Assembly: GCF_030539665.1 (NCBI RefSeq)
Contig: NZ_JAUNXR010000005.1
Coordinates: 2,269-66,268 of the forward strand
Source: Methanobrevibacter sp.
GTDB lineage: Archaea > Methanobacteriota > Methanobacteria > Methanobacteriales > Methanobacteriaceae
Direction: 5' to 3'
Length of the DNA: 64,000 nt
Notes under the pieces: model-generated
Seen by the model: only the letters and a program-made list of their open reading frames with translations
Told to the model about the DNA's origin: nothing
Database searches by the model: none
Translations under genes and position numbers: made by a program
Shown here: piece after piece, positions 41,969 through 50,237 of the stretch
How the letters are laid out: the number at the start of each line of letters is the position of its first letter
Position numbering within the stretch: the first letter of the stretch is position 1

Positions 41969-42879
41969 TGGCTGATGGTTTTGAAGATTTAGATTTTGAC
42001 ATTCCTATTATTGATGTTCCTTCACCAGAAATTTCAAGTATTTTAAATAATGTCGCTCTTCAAGAAATAAGATGTATAAAATTAAATGGAAATCAAGTTA
42101 AGAGTTTATATCTTGATAATCAGCTCATTTATGAGCAAAACACTAAATTGTATGATTGGTATGTGATGGGAAAAGCTGGTTCGAATGATTTTGATGGAAA
42201 AACTCCAGAAACTGGTTTTAGGGATTTTACTGCATTGGAAGATGTCGTGGAAAATGGAGATAGTGTTTTCGTTGGAAGTGGAACATATCATCTCGACTCT
42301 CAAACTACAATAACTAAAGGGATAACTATTGAAGGAGATATAAGTGATCCTCCATGGTTGTTGATGGGTGAAACTGGGAAATATATTTTATATTTTGATT
42401 TAAATGGTGTGTCTGGTCAAACAGTAAATATAAGAAATCTGATGTTTTATGCTCCAATCAGTGGTGATAGATATTTGCTTCGTGTAAATATTTATGGAAA
42501 TTCCTGCAATGTGGACAACTGTTCTTTTGAAAATGCTTATGGTGCTTGGGATGGTCGTGCATTGGATTGCAGAAATATGAATGGTGGAAGTTTAACTGTA
42601 AGAAATTGTGAATTTAGTGGCAATAATGCATACAACTATGGGCATTCTGCTGCTTCTTGTCGTGCTTGGGGAAGTTCTGGAACTTTTAGAGTATACAATT
42701 GCACTTTTAACAATCCAACTGGATCGAATATGGCATTTGGTGGAAATAAAGGAAGAGCAATATGTGCAGGAAATGGAAACAGTTCTTGTTACATTGATGC
42801 TCGTGGAAAATGCAATGAATTCTTGGGAGCAGGTGATACTTGCTACAATTATACTGAAGAGGAATGTGATGATGAATAA
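41968..42879 (+). CDS. Beta-helix tailspike or adhesin-like protein
   Basis: 303 residues. GSNDFDGKTPETGFRDFTAL, then ENGDSVFVGSGTYHLD, opens a parallel beta-helix, followed by turns with NCSFENAY, NCEFSGNN and NCTFNN. The opening resembles host adhesin domains and the C-terminal part of 35263-36912. The end is Cys-rich. Likely receptor-binding spike. GGAGATTG before ATG 41968. Confidence 0.68.
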   Translation: MADGFEDLDFDIPIIDVPSPEISSILNNVALQEIRCIKLNGNQVKSLYLDNQLIYEQNTKLYDWYVMGKAGSNDFDGKTPETGFRDFTALEDVVENGDSVFVGSGTYHLDSQTTITKGITIEGDISDPPWLLMGETGKYILYFDLNGVSGQTVNIRNLMFYAPISGDRYLLRVNIYGNSCNVDNCSFENAYGAWDGRALDCRNMNGGSLTVRNCEFSGNNAYNYGHSAASCRAWGSSGTFRVYNCTFNNPTGSNMAFGGNKGRAICAGNGNSSCYIDARGKCNEFLGAGDTCYNYTEEECDDE

Positions 42880-43012
42880 ACAAGATTGCGATGGTTGTTG
42901 CTACAATAACAATCCTCAAAAAGAGTTGAATTGCAATAGAATTGTCTGTTGCTATGCTTATATGAAAAAAGGAAAATTTTACGAATGTTTGATAGGTGAA
43001 AACAATGACTGA
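42872..43012 (+). CDS. Cys-rich miniprotein
   Basis: 46 residues with seven Cys (CDGCC, NC, VCC, EC) in a compact charged sequence. GAAGAGG lies 9 bases before ATG 42872; ATG 42869 is an alternative. It overlaps both the spike gene and the peptidase gene, so it is coupled to them. The Cys spacing suggests a metal site or a disulfide knot. Function unknown. Confidence 0.6.
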   Translation: MNKQDCDGCCYNNNPQKELNCNRIVCCYAYMKKGKFYECLIGENND

Positions 43013-43931
43013 AAGCATAAAATACAAGGAATATGAGTTTTTGATGGCAAGAATTGCATGGTGGCTGTTGAATAACAATAAGCAATTCAAAAAAAGAGAA
43101 AGTTATAATGGGGTTGAAAGAGAAACTGTGGAATCTCAAATCAGAAAAGGACAAGGCAAGATCCAGAATACTACAATAGCAGAGTATGTGGAATGTGCTA
43201 TTGAGGACAACAAATCCAATCTTGATTTCTTGCCAAATTATGTTACTGGGAGCAATGGAAAACAATATTCTAAATCTATGTATGTAGATATGGCACAAAG
43301 GGTGTCTGCATATGAAGTGAAAAACAAACAAACTCCCAATATTGTTTATTTAGCAAATCCAAATAGTTCTCCTTCAAATAATCAATATAGCAATCTTTAT
43401 TCTCAATCTCCTCTTTTGACATCTCAAGGTGCAAGTGGGATGGGGCAATTGACTGGGTACAGTTGTGCTGCCAACAGTTTGCAACAAATGTTCTTTGAAC
43501 TCACTGGAAAAAATATCTCCGAATCAACTATTATGGGTTGGGCAGGAACAACAACTGCTGGAACAAGTCATAATGGAATAGAAACTGCAATCGCGAAGTT
43601 TAATAAAACCTATGGTTATAATCTTAAAGTTGAATGGAAGAACTTTTCAGATTTGGGGAATACATTATCTGCAAGATTCAAGGCATTAGGAGAGCTTATG
43701 TGCCAATCCAACAAGGCTGTTTTTGTCCATTTGTTGTATAGGTCAAAATGGGGGCATTATGAAGTTCCAAGAACAGTAAACACTTCAAATAGTGCTTTGC
43801 AAATTCTTAACAGTTTGGGAACACAAGGAAGCAATGGATATTATGGTTACATTGAAAACAGATCCTTCAATGAACAAGCAAAATACATTGCAGGAATTTC
43901 GCAAAAAGGAATTTGTATAATAAGTAGGTGA
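43005..43931 (+). CDS. Pseudomurein endoisopeptidase-like lysin (C71-like)
   Basis: 308 residues. About 50-115 hold a pseudomurein-binding repeat-like region (TTIAEYVECAIEDNKSN, YSKSMYVDMAQRVSAYE). The catalytic half shows TGYSCAANSLQQMF (Cys154), TAGTSHNGIETAIAKFN and WGHYEVPR (His251), as in PeiW, PeiP and PeiR, which cut the pseudomurein peptide link. The expected Asp after the His appears to be Asn (VNTSNS), so the third catalytic residue is uncertain. AGGTGA decides ATG 43005. It probably lyses the host at release. Confidence 0.82.
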   Translation: MTESIKYKEYEFLMARIAWWLLNNNKQFKKRESYNGVERETVESQIRKGQGKIQNTTIAEYVECAIEDNKSNLDFLPNYVTGSNGKQYSKSMYVDMAQRVSAYEVKNKQTPNIVYLANPNSSPSNNQYSNLYSQSPLLTSQGASGMGQLTGYSCAANSLQQMFFELTGKNISESTIMGWAGTTTAGTSHNGIETAIAKFNKTYGYNLKVEWKNFSDLGNTLSARFKALGELMCQSNKAVFVHLLYRSKWGHYEVPRTVNTSNSALQILNSLGTQGSNGYYGYIENRSFNEQAKYIAGISQKGICIISR

Positions 43932-43936
43932 GTAGG

Positions 43937-44101
43937 ATGAATTTGGATGAAATGCAAAAGAAAGTAGATCAACTTTTCAAGGAAAACAATTATCAAATCA
44001 ATGATGAGATTTTAGAATTACAGATTAGAATCAATGAAGAAAGAAACAAATTAAATATTCCTGATACTTCAGAATTCATTTTTGAAAATTTTGTCCAATG
44101 A
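43937..44101 (+). CDS. Small coiled-coil protein, last viral gene
   Basis: 54 residues, nearly all charged helix (EMQKKVDQLFKENNYQ). GTGAGTAGG lies before the ATG. It is followed directly by T-tracts. A small lysis or regulatory helper is possible; no family recognised. Confidence 0.6.
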   Translation: MNLDEMQKKVDQLFKENNYQINDEILELQIRINEERNKLNIPDTSEFIFENFVQ

Positions 44102-44105
44102 ATTC

Positions 44106-44121
44106 TTTTTTTTATTTTTTT
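44106..44121 (+). terminator. T8 and T7 tracts after the last viral gene
   Basis: T8 at 44106-44113 and T7 at 44115-44121 begin 5 bases after the last stop, the usual form of archaeal terminators. They close the late operon. Confidence 0.6.
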
Positions 44122-44131
44122 ACATATTAAA

Positions 44132-44146
44132 TATAACAGTGTTATA
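44132..44146. promoter_or_regulatory. Palindromic operator candidate, copy 2
   Basis: TATAACAGTGTTATA differs from the palindrome at 5125-5139 only at the centre base. It lies near the right end of the virus, before the first host gene. It may be a second repressor site or part of the recombination region. Confidence 0.55.
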
Positions 44147-44154
44147 ATTATCAT

Positions 44155-44201
44155 AATTGTTCAAAAATCAATATCGAATTCTAAACAATTGTTCAAAATC
44201 A
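44155..44201 (+). repeat. Direct repeat near the right provirus end
   Basis: AATTGTTCAAAAATCA (44155-44170) recurs as AATTGTTCAAAATCA (44187-44201), 32 bases apart. Short repeats at the end of an integrated element can be integrase arm sites, so this is an attachment-region candidate. The rest of 44202-44303 holds the promoter of the host gene at 44304 and nothing else clear. Confidence 0.4.
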
Positions 44202-44303
44202 GCACATCCAATACTTTTTTTACCAACTTACCACAAAAGTAACTAGTAAGAGCAAAAAACTATAACATCTTTCAAGATATATTATTACATTCTTATTATA
44301 ATC

Positions 44304-45221
44304 ATGGATGTAAAAGATGGTGTAATTGGATTTGTTGTTGGGGATGCATTAGGTGTTCCTGTTGAATTTGAATCACGAGAATATTTGTCTGAAAATCCTG
44401 TAACTGGAATGATGGGTTTTGGAACCTATGGAATGCCTGCCGGAACTTTTTCTGATGATTCCTCTATGATGTTAGCTACAATGAACAGTATTGCAAACAA
44501 TGGTGGAGAAATCGATTATGATGATATCATGGTCGAGTTTGTTAAATGGTGGAAATTCGGTAAATATACTCAATATGGAGATGCATTTGATATAGGCATT
44601 ACAACTTCTTCAGCATTAAATAAATTCAGAAATGGTGCAAAGGCATTGGATTCAGGATTGTGTGGAGAAAGGGATAATGGTAATGGCAGCCTGATGAGAA
44701 TTTTGCCATTAGCATTCATTGAAGATATTGACTATGAAACGATTGAAAACGTTTCTGCAGTAACTCATGCTCATGAAAGATCAAAAATAGCCTGCGTATT
44801 TTATGTTGAGCTTGCAAAAAGCATTTTAAGTTCTGAAAATCCTATTGAGGAACATGTAAAAATAGCCAGTGATAAAATAAAAGAGAATTATAGATGCTCT
44901 TCTGAATTGGAATATTTCGACAGGATTTTGGAGGGTGGCATTTTTGATGATCCTATAGATTCCATTAAAAGTACGGGATATGTATTATCTACATTGGAAG
45001 CAGTTATTTATGTGTTGGGCAATACAAATAGCTATAAGGAAGCTGTTCTGATGGCTGTCAATTTGGGTAATGACACAGACACCGTTGGCGCCATTACTGG
45101 AGGAATTGCAGGATTATATTATGGTTATGAAGAAATACCTGGGGAGTGGTTGGTTCAGATTAAAGACTTAAATGAAGTTTTACGGTTGTGTGACTATTAT
45201 AAAAATGTTATTACATTGTAA
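44304..45221 (+). CDS. ADP-ribosylglycohydrolase family protein
   Basis: 305 residues. GTFSDDSSMMLATMNSI and NLGNDTDTVGAITGGIAGLYY are the two acidic metal-binding motifs of the DraG/ARH family, which removes ADP-ribose from proteins or related substrates. First chromosomal gene after the virus. In archaea and bacteria these enzymes act in nitrogenase control or general ADP-ribose metabolism; the substrate here is unknown. Confidence 0.88.
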   Translation: MDVKDGVIGFVVGDALGVPVEFESREYLSENPVTGMMGFGTYGMPAGTFSDDSSMMLATMNSIANNGGEIDYDDIMVEFVKWWKFGKYTQYGDAFDIGITTSSALNKFRNGAKALDSGLCGERDNGNGSLMRILPLAFIEDIDYETIENVSAVTHAHERSKIACVFYVELAKSILSSENPIEEHVKIASDKIKENYRCSSELEYFDRILEGGIFDDPIDSIKSTGYVLSTLEAVIYVLGNTNSYKEAVLMAVNLGNDTDTVGAITGGIAGLYYGYEEIPGEWLVQIKDLNEVLRLCDYYKNVITL

Positions 45222-45266
45222 AGAATAGCATAATATTTTAAATATTATCTTTTACTAATTATTTCT

Positions 45267-46688
45267 ATGGTGAGTAAGTTGCGTTATAATTTAGCTAAAA
45301 TTGCAGGAAAGGCCGCCATTCATGCGGTTAAATTAGGTTCTGGAGCGGGAATGTCATTTCCAGGATCATTATTTTTAAAAATCGGGGGTCAGGAAGCTTT
45401 AAAATCCTTGTCAGATGAAGTGGATATTGGTTCAATATTAATCACCGGTACTAATGGAAAAACCACTACCACAACATTATTGATTAAATTGTTATCAAAG
45501 GATTTGGATATCAGAAGAAGTTATGAAAGTAACACCATTTCTGCAATCGCAACAGGGCTTTTAAAAGGCGATGGTGATATTGGTATTTTCGAATATGGTA
45601 TTAGGGATATAAAACATGGAATTCCAGACACTATACAAAGGCTAGTTAATCCGATTGGTGTAGTTTACACAACCATTTCCAGGGAACATTCGCAGGTGGC
45701 AGGAATAAAAAATCCCTTTGATCAATATTTAAAGGCTAAAACTTTACTTTCACAAGAAATGGGTGAAGGGGTAATTATTACAAATGCCGATGATCCAAGA
45801 ACTGCAAATATTGGTTTGAACAAATCAAATGACATCAAGGTCAATTATTATGGCGTAGCTAGCGATAAAATATTAGATATCTTTGAAGACGAAATAGTTG
45901 AATGCCCTAATTGCGGGACTTCCTTGGAATACTCTCACAGATTCATGAATCATAGGGGGGAATATAAATGTCCTGATTGCGGATTGGAAAGACCAAAATT
46001 AAATGTCTACTTGAAAGATATAGAATTTGGAGATAAATGGACTTTAGATATTGTAGGAAATCTCTTTAACTACTCTGTAAATAAGGATATTTCCTTTAAT
46101 GTTAAAATCACAGTGCCGCCATTCGGTTTGCACAATGTTTACAATACTCTGGCTTCAATTACAGCTTATGCAACCTTTACACCAACTCCTGAAAAAATAG
46201 AATCTACAATTGGTGAGATATTCAATAATCTTGATATGTCTTTTATTCCGCCTGGAAGATTTGAAGTGGTGGATGTCAATGGTAAAAAGGTAGGTTTGGG
46301 ACAAGGAGATAATGGGGATGCAGCCAAAATTAATGCATTGTTCATGAATCAATATATTGAAGGTCCTTTGGAGTTTATTTATACAACTCCCGACGTCAAT
46401 GAAGAAGAAATATTTGAAGACCATTTAAAGTCAATTCGTGCACTTGATCCTGCACACTTGATTGTTGTTCCAGGTAGGGAATCTGTAGAAATAGCAGAAA
46501 AATACTATAATCAAATCAAAGATGAATTTAATTCAGACTTTTATCCTTTAAGCTATGAAAACATGCCTGAAAGAATTGATAAGTTATGTGAGTTAGCTAC
46601 CAATTCTGACTATGACTATGTTATAATGACTGGTTGCGGTGAAGAACAGGCTATGTGGGAAAACATTAAACAAAAATTAATTAAATGA
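45267..46688 (+). CDS. MurT-like Mur ligase (DUF1727)
   Basis: 473 residues. ITGTNGKTTTTTLL (about 60-73) is the Mur ligase P-loop, the central domain continues with REHSQVAG and NADDPRT, and a four-Cys zinc ribbon CPNCGTSLEYSHRF ... CPDCG (about 214-239) marks MurT. Bacterial MurT amidates wall peptides with GatD. In pseudomurein-forming archaea a related wall-precursor role is likely. No GatD gene is adjacent. Confidence 0.8.
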   Translation: MVSKLRYNLAKIAGKAAIHAVKLGSGAGMSFPGSLFLKIGGQEALKSLSDEVDIGSILITGTNGKTTTTTLLIKLLSKDLDIRRSYESNTISAIATGLLKGDGDIGIFEYGIRDIKHGIPDTIQRLVNPIGVVYTTISREHSQVAGIKNPFDQYLKAKTLLSQEMGEGVIITNADDPRTANIGLNKSNDIKVNYYGVASDKILDIFEDEIVECPNCGTSLEYSHRFMNHRGEYKCPDCGLERPKLNVYLKDIEFGDKWTLDIVGNLFNYSVNKDISFNVKITVPPFGLHNVYNTLASITAYATFTPTPEKIESTIGEIFNNLDMSFIPPGRFEVVDVNGKKVGLGQGDNGDAAKINALFMNQYIEGPLEFIYTTPDVNEEEIFEDHLKSIRALDPAHLIVVPGRESVEIAEKYYNQIKDEFNSDFYPLSYENMPERIDKLCELATNSDYDYVIMTGCGEEQAMWENIKQKLIK

Positions 46689-47160
46689 TTTTATCATTTA
46701 TTATTTCTTTTATTTTTTTAATCAAAGCATCGTCTGTGTCTTCTAACTCCCTAAAACAGGCATCAATCTTACAGCCGCACAAATCACAGACTCCGATTAC
46801 GTAGTCCTGGCTATTTTTAGAAAATAATATTCCGAAATATTTGTCTTTCAAATGGCCATATTTTTCAAATTCCTCTGCAGTTAACTGTATTGTGCAGTCT
46901 TCAGTTGAATATATGTCACATTCATTAATCACGGGAGCAAAGGTGAGCATTCCCAAATTGATGAACACGTTTTCTTTTTCCAAAACCTTCAACACTTTTT
47001 TAGCGTAGCTGTCATCTTTTTGAATTCCATATTCGTTCAAACTATTGAAATCGTTTGTTCCAAGAGTGTAATTGTCGTAAACTATTGTGGATACAAGTTC
47101 TGGATCAATATAGCTATCTGCTGTTTTTTCAATATTTTCAATGGTTTTTTCAAGATTCAT
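46681..47160 (-). CDS. Conserved methanogen protein, hypothetical
   Basis: 159 residues, acidic, with a C-terminal GVCDLCGCKIDACFREL cluster of four Cys and earlier single Cys residues, a probable metal site. It converges with the Mur ligase gene, overlapping by 8 bases. GAGGAAATTTAA-type sequence precedes the ATG at 47160. No family name given with confidence. Confidence 0.65.
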   Translation of the reverse strand: MNLEKTIENIEKTADSYIDPELVSTIVYDNYTLGTNDFNSLNEYGIQKDDSYAKKVLKVLEKENVFINLGMLTFAPVINECDIYSTEDCTIQLTAEEFEKYGHLKDKYFGILFSKNSQDYVIGVCDLCGCKIDACFRELEDTDDALIKKIKEIINDKII

Positions 47161-47208
47161 TTAAATTTCCTCACATTATTAAATTAGATGAGAAACATAA
47201 TATATTTA

Positions 47209-47730
47209 ATGATATTTAAAACTAGAAGATTGGTGTTAAGACCCTGGAATGAAAAAGATGCAAAATGGCTGTATTTTTATGCAAGAAATCCAAATGTAGG
47301 TCCGATGGCGGGATGGAATCCTCATCAATCTAGGGAAGAAAGTTTATATATTATTCAAACGGTTTTTTCCAAAAAAGAGACTTATGCAATTACCTTTAAG
47401 GGAAAACCTATTGGCTGCATTACATTGTATGTTCATCCCGACGGCAATTATTACTGGGGTGATGGAAACGGCGAAATCGGATATTGGATCGGTGAGCAGT
47501 TTTGGGGCCAGGGAATAACTGTAGAGGCCTCTAAAATAATTTTGAAACATGGTTTTGAGGATTTGAAATTGAAAACGATATATGCGACATACCAAAAACA
47601 GAACAAAAGGTCAAAAAGGGTTCTTGAAAAGTTAGGTTTTAAATATTATGATGAGGTTGAAAAATTAGATGTTAACTATAGGTCATTTAAAGAGATAGCA
47701 ATGTATTTAAAAGGTGAAGATTATTTATAA
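47209..47730 (+). CDS. GNAT family acetyltransferase (RimJ/RimL type)
   Basis: 173 residues. FKTRRLVLRPWNEKDAKWLY at the start, then IGYWIGEQFWGQGITVEAS and NKRSKRVLEKLGFKY, are the acetyl-CoA-binding and end motifs of RimJ/RimL-like N-acetyltransferases. ATG 47209 is chosen over 47188 because the domain starts there. Substrate unknown. Confidence 0.85.
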   Translation: MIFKTRRLVLRPWNEKDAKWLYFYARNPNVGPMAGWNPHQSREESLYIIQTVFSKKETYAITFKGKPIGCITLYVHPDGNYYWGDGNGEIGYWIGEQFWGQGITVEASKIILKHGFEDLKLKTIYATYQKQNKRSKRVLEKLGFKYYDEVEKLDVNYRSFKEIAMYLKGEDYL

Positions 47731-47756
47731 TTATTGATAAATAGGAGGAGATAGAA

Positions 47757-48293
47757 ATGGAAACTTTTGATGCAATCAACAATAGAAAAAGTATTCGTGG
47801 ATATAATGATGAGCAAATTACAGAAGAGGAGTTATCTGCTATTGTGGAAGTTGCTAACAAAGCACCGAATGCAGGTCCTTTCCATATTACTGTAATTCAG
47901 GATAAGGAGTTTTTAACTGAAATTAACGATAAGACCAAAATTAAGATGTTGGCAAGTAAAGGGTTTATGAAAGAAAGGGCTTCAATGCCCGGATACGAAC
48001 CTTTATACAATGCTCCTACCTTGATTGTGGTTTCAACCCCTGAGGTTCCATTTGCAGAAATCAATGCTGCTTGTTCAATAACTACCATGGCTTTGGCAGC
48101 TACTGATTTGGGTCTTGGAAGCTGTTATGTGGTCTCTCCGATACAAACCTTGGTTGAACCTGATGTTCTTTTAAGACTCGAACTTCCTGAAGGATTTGTT
48201 CCAATTTCCGGACTTTTGGTGGGTTATGAAAGTGATGTCAAAATCCAAAGTCCACCTAGAGCTGATGTGGATAATGTTAATTATATTTTATAG
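47757..48293 (+). CDS. Nitroreductase family protein
   Basis: 178 residues. NRKSIRGYNDEQITEEEL and KAPNAGPF bind FMN in this family, with a later ATDLGLGSCYVV. It reduces nitro compounds or quinones with NAD(P)H. AGGAGGAGAT precedes the ATG. Confidence 0.88.
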   Translation: METFDAINNRKSIRGYNDEQITEEELSAIVEVANKAPNAGPFHITVIQDKEFLTEINDKTKIKMLASKGFMKERASMPGYEPLYNAPTLIVVSTPEVPFAEINAACSITTMALAATDLGLGSCYVVSPIQTLVEPDVLLRLELPEGFVPISGLLVGYESDVKIQSPPRADVDNVNYIL

Positions 48294-48304
48294 ATTTGAT
48301 AGGT

Positions 48305-48670
48305 ATGGTAAGAATTTGTAAAAACTGCGGTTATAATAATGAGGATAGTTATAATTACTGTGCGAAATGTGGTACTCAATTAACAGATAACGTAATTGGT
48401 ACGGAAATGCCAATTCAGTTTTCAGAGGAATCCAAAACAAGACTGATTATCATATCATATATAATTACAATTATCTTATCATGGGGTGGAGTCGTAGTGT
48501 ACCTTTTAAGGGCCAAATATGCAGTTGGATATTTAGGTTTCTTCGGTGCATTCATGCCTTTTTATTTAATACAGGCGCCGGATAAGAGAATTAGAAAACA
48601 TGGATATATAATGTTATTAATCTCATTGGTTGGAATTGCTTTGTCATTTTACCTGCTGTTCTATAATTAA
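48305..48670 (+). CDS. Zinc-ribbon membrane protein
   Basis: 121 residues. CKNCGYNNEDSYNYCAKCG is an N-terminal zinc ribbon; two or three membrane segments follow (about 46-66, 73-92, 98-118). Common type in Methanobacteriales with no known role. It lies close after the nitroreductase and may share its transcript. Confidence 0.75.
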   Translation: MVRICKNCGYNNEDSYNYCAKCGTQLTDNVIGTEMPIQFSEESKTRLIIISYIITIILSWGGVVVYLLRAKYAVGYLGFFGAFMPFYLIQAPDKRIRKHGYIMLLISLVGIALSFYLLFYN

Positions 48671-48692
48671 TAACATTACTTTTTTTTTTATT

Positions 48693-49184
48693 TTAAACGA
48701 AATGGATGCCAATGTCACCCAATAACAGGCTTTCAAAAATACCCATATAGTTTATGTTTGTATTTCCTGTGGTGGCTTCTATTGCTGGGGCCCTGTCATA
48801 TCCCTGTCCCCCATCATAAGAGCGTATGTTGTCCACCAAATTATTTCCGAATATTCTTCCAGCAGCATCATTGTTTACTGTAACAACAAGATTCGGCTTT
48901 GTGTGGTATGTGTATTCCATAATTTCTGATGCTGCCTGGTAAGGATGGTCAGGATTGTCCAAATAAATGTTATGCAATGTTTGGTGATTGCTGTTTATTG
49001 AATTTCCCGGATAGATCCAACTTACTCCTCCAGTCAAGTTCCAGATTGCTCCCATATCCACTCCGGGTGCAACATCTCCACCTTCCGAAGTGTCTGTTGC
49101 GATTATCAGTACGTTAGCTGTTAATAAAAAACCTATTATTGCTATAACGAGTATTAAAGGTATTATTTTGAATATTGATTTCAC
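48693..49184 (-). CDS. Secreted or membrane-anchored protein
   Basis: 163 residues. N-terminal hydrophobic segment (about 6-30, IIPLILVIAIIGFLLTANVL) acts as signal anchor; the outer part has repeated Asn-Gly turns and an NNDAAGRIFGNNLVDNI stretch. The GTG at 49184 lies only three bases from a TATA-like ACTATATAGT, so the true start could be slightly downstream. Function unknown. Confidence 0.6.
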   Translation of the reverse strand: MKSIFKIIPLILVIAIIGFLLTANVLIIATDTSEGGDVAPGVDMGAIWNLTGGVSWIYPGNSINSNHQTLHNIYLDNPDHPYQAASEIMEYTYHTKPNLVVTVNNDAAGRIFGNNLVDNIRSYDGGQGYDRAPAIEATTGNTNINYMGIFESLLLGDIGIHFV

Positions 49185-49286
49185 AGTACTATATAGTATG
49201 GATATTTTTTGATATAATAATTTTCTATGTAAATTATTTATATTCTGAAAAATAAATTATATAATATTTATATTTAGGTGATTTAT

Positions 49287-50186
49287 GTGATTATAGGTGG
49301 TTCAACCTCTCAAGATCTTGCAGCTAAAGTTGCTAACATACTTGGTGAAAAATTGTGTTATGTGGAAACAAAAAAGTTTCCTGACGGAGAAAGATATCTT
49401 AAAGTCAACGGGCCAGTTGAAGACGAAGTGACCATTATCCAGTCAACTGCTTATCCTCAGGACGAGAACATTCTTGAATTATTATTTTTAATCAAAACAG
49501 TGAAAGATTTAGGTGCTAAAAGAGTTAAAGTTGTCATGCCATATATGGGTTATGCAAGACAAGAAAAACGTTTCAATCCTGGCGAAGCAGTATCTGCAAG
49601 AATCGTCGCAGAATTAATTGAATGTGCAGGTGCAGATGAATTTATAACATTCAACATTCATGAAAAATGTGTTCTTGATTTCTTCAGTATTCCAGCAAAA
49701 ACATTGTCTGCAATGCCTGCAATAGCAGAATATGTTAGGGATGACGATGAAAAGCCTTTAATTGTAGCTCCTGATAAGGGAGCATATCATTTTGCTCAGG
49801 AAATTGCACATATTCTAGATTCTGAATGCACTTACTTCTCCAAGGTTCGTCTTGGACCAGACAAGGTGGAAACCAGGATAGTTGACGTTAGATGTGACGG
49901 TGCAGATGAAGAGACCGTAAATGTTGATGCCGTTAAAGGTAAAAAGGTAGTTATCATCGACGACATCATAGCTACCGGTGGAACCATTGTAAATGCTATT
50001 AACATTTTAAAACAGCACGGAGCCAAATCAGTGGATGTATGCTGCGTTCATCCTATTCTTGTAAACGGTGCGACTGCAAGAATCTATGAGGCAGGTGCAA
50101 ATAGCTTAATTTCCACCAACAGTATTTCTTCAGACACTTCTCGTGTTTCTCTTGCTGATATAATTGCAGAAGAGTTAAAAGATTAA
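49287..50186 (+). CDS. prs: Ribose-phosphate pyrophosphokinase (PRPP synthetase)
   Basis: 299 residues. FPDGERYLKVNGPVEDE, PYMGYARQEKRF and KVVIIDDIIATGGTI are the ribose-phosphate, ATP and PRPP loops. It makes PRPP for nucleotide and His/Trp synthesis. GTG 49287 is chosen because the archaeal enzymes begin at the IIGGS strand and AGGTG lies 6 bases upstream; GTG 49278 is a longer option. Confidence 0.93.
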   Translation: MIIGGSTSQDLAAKVANILGEKLCYVETKKFPDGERYLKVNGPVEDEVTIIQSTAYPQDENILELLFLIKTVKDLGAKRVKVVMPYMGYARQEKRFNPGEAVSARIVAELIECAGADEFITFNIHEKCVLDFFSIPAKTLSAMPAIAEYVRDDDEKPLIVAPDKGAYHFAQEIAHILDSECTYFSKVRLGPDKVETRIVDVRCDGADEETVNVDAVKGKKVVIIDDIIATGGTIVNAINILKQHGAKSVDVCCVHPILVNGATARIYEAGANSLISTNSISSDTSRVSLADIIAEELKD

Positions 50187-50237
50187 TTATTTTTCAACTG
50201 CTCTTGGAAAATTAGCAAATATTATTAAGGTGGTTAT

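Larger units (their letters stand above)
1..44250 (+). mobile_element. Integrated tailed (contractile-tail) archaeal virus, left end outside the window
   Basis: A continuous run of virion, packaging and small early genes, nearly all on the plus strand, with terminase, portal, prohead protease, major capsid, sheath, tube, tape measure, gp25-like, gpJ-like and a C71-like peptidase in canonical tailed-phage order. Ordinary chromosomal genes start at 44304. The right border is inferred to lie in the gene-free 44102-44303 stretch, which has T-tracts, a palindrome and a direct repeat. No integrase, excisionase or left attachment site is visible. The sheath plus gpJ/gp25 pair indicates a myovirus-like particle. 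The exact right end is not proven. Confidence 0.9.

Noticed and set aside
42608-42871. N-terminal extension of the Cys-rich miniprotein to 134 residues
   Set aside because: The extension is the beta-helix gene read in another frame; the ribosome site and overlap pattern favour ATG 42872.
40131-42879. Invertible or retroelement-diversified tail fibre locus
   Set aside because: No invertase, reverse transcriptase, template repeat or long inverted repeats were found near the fibre genes.
49188-49197. ACTATATAGT as a viral-type operator like CACTATATAGTG at 11798-11809
   Set aside because: It is better explained as an ordinary TATA box; similar TATATAGTA runs occur before several host genes (52560, 62966).
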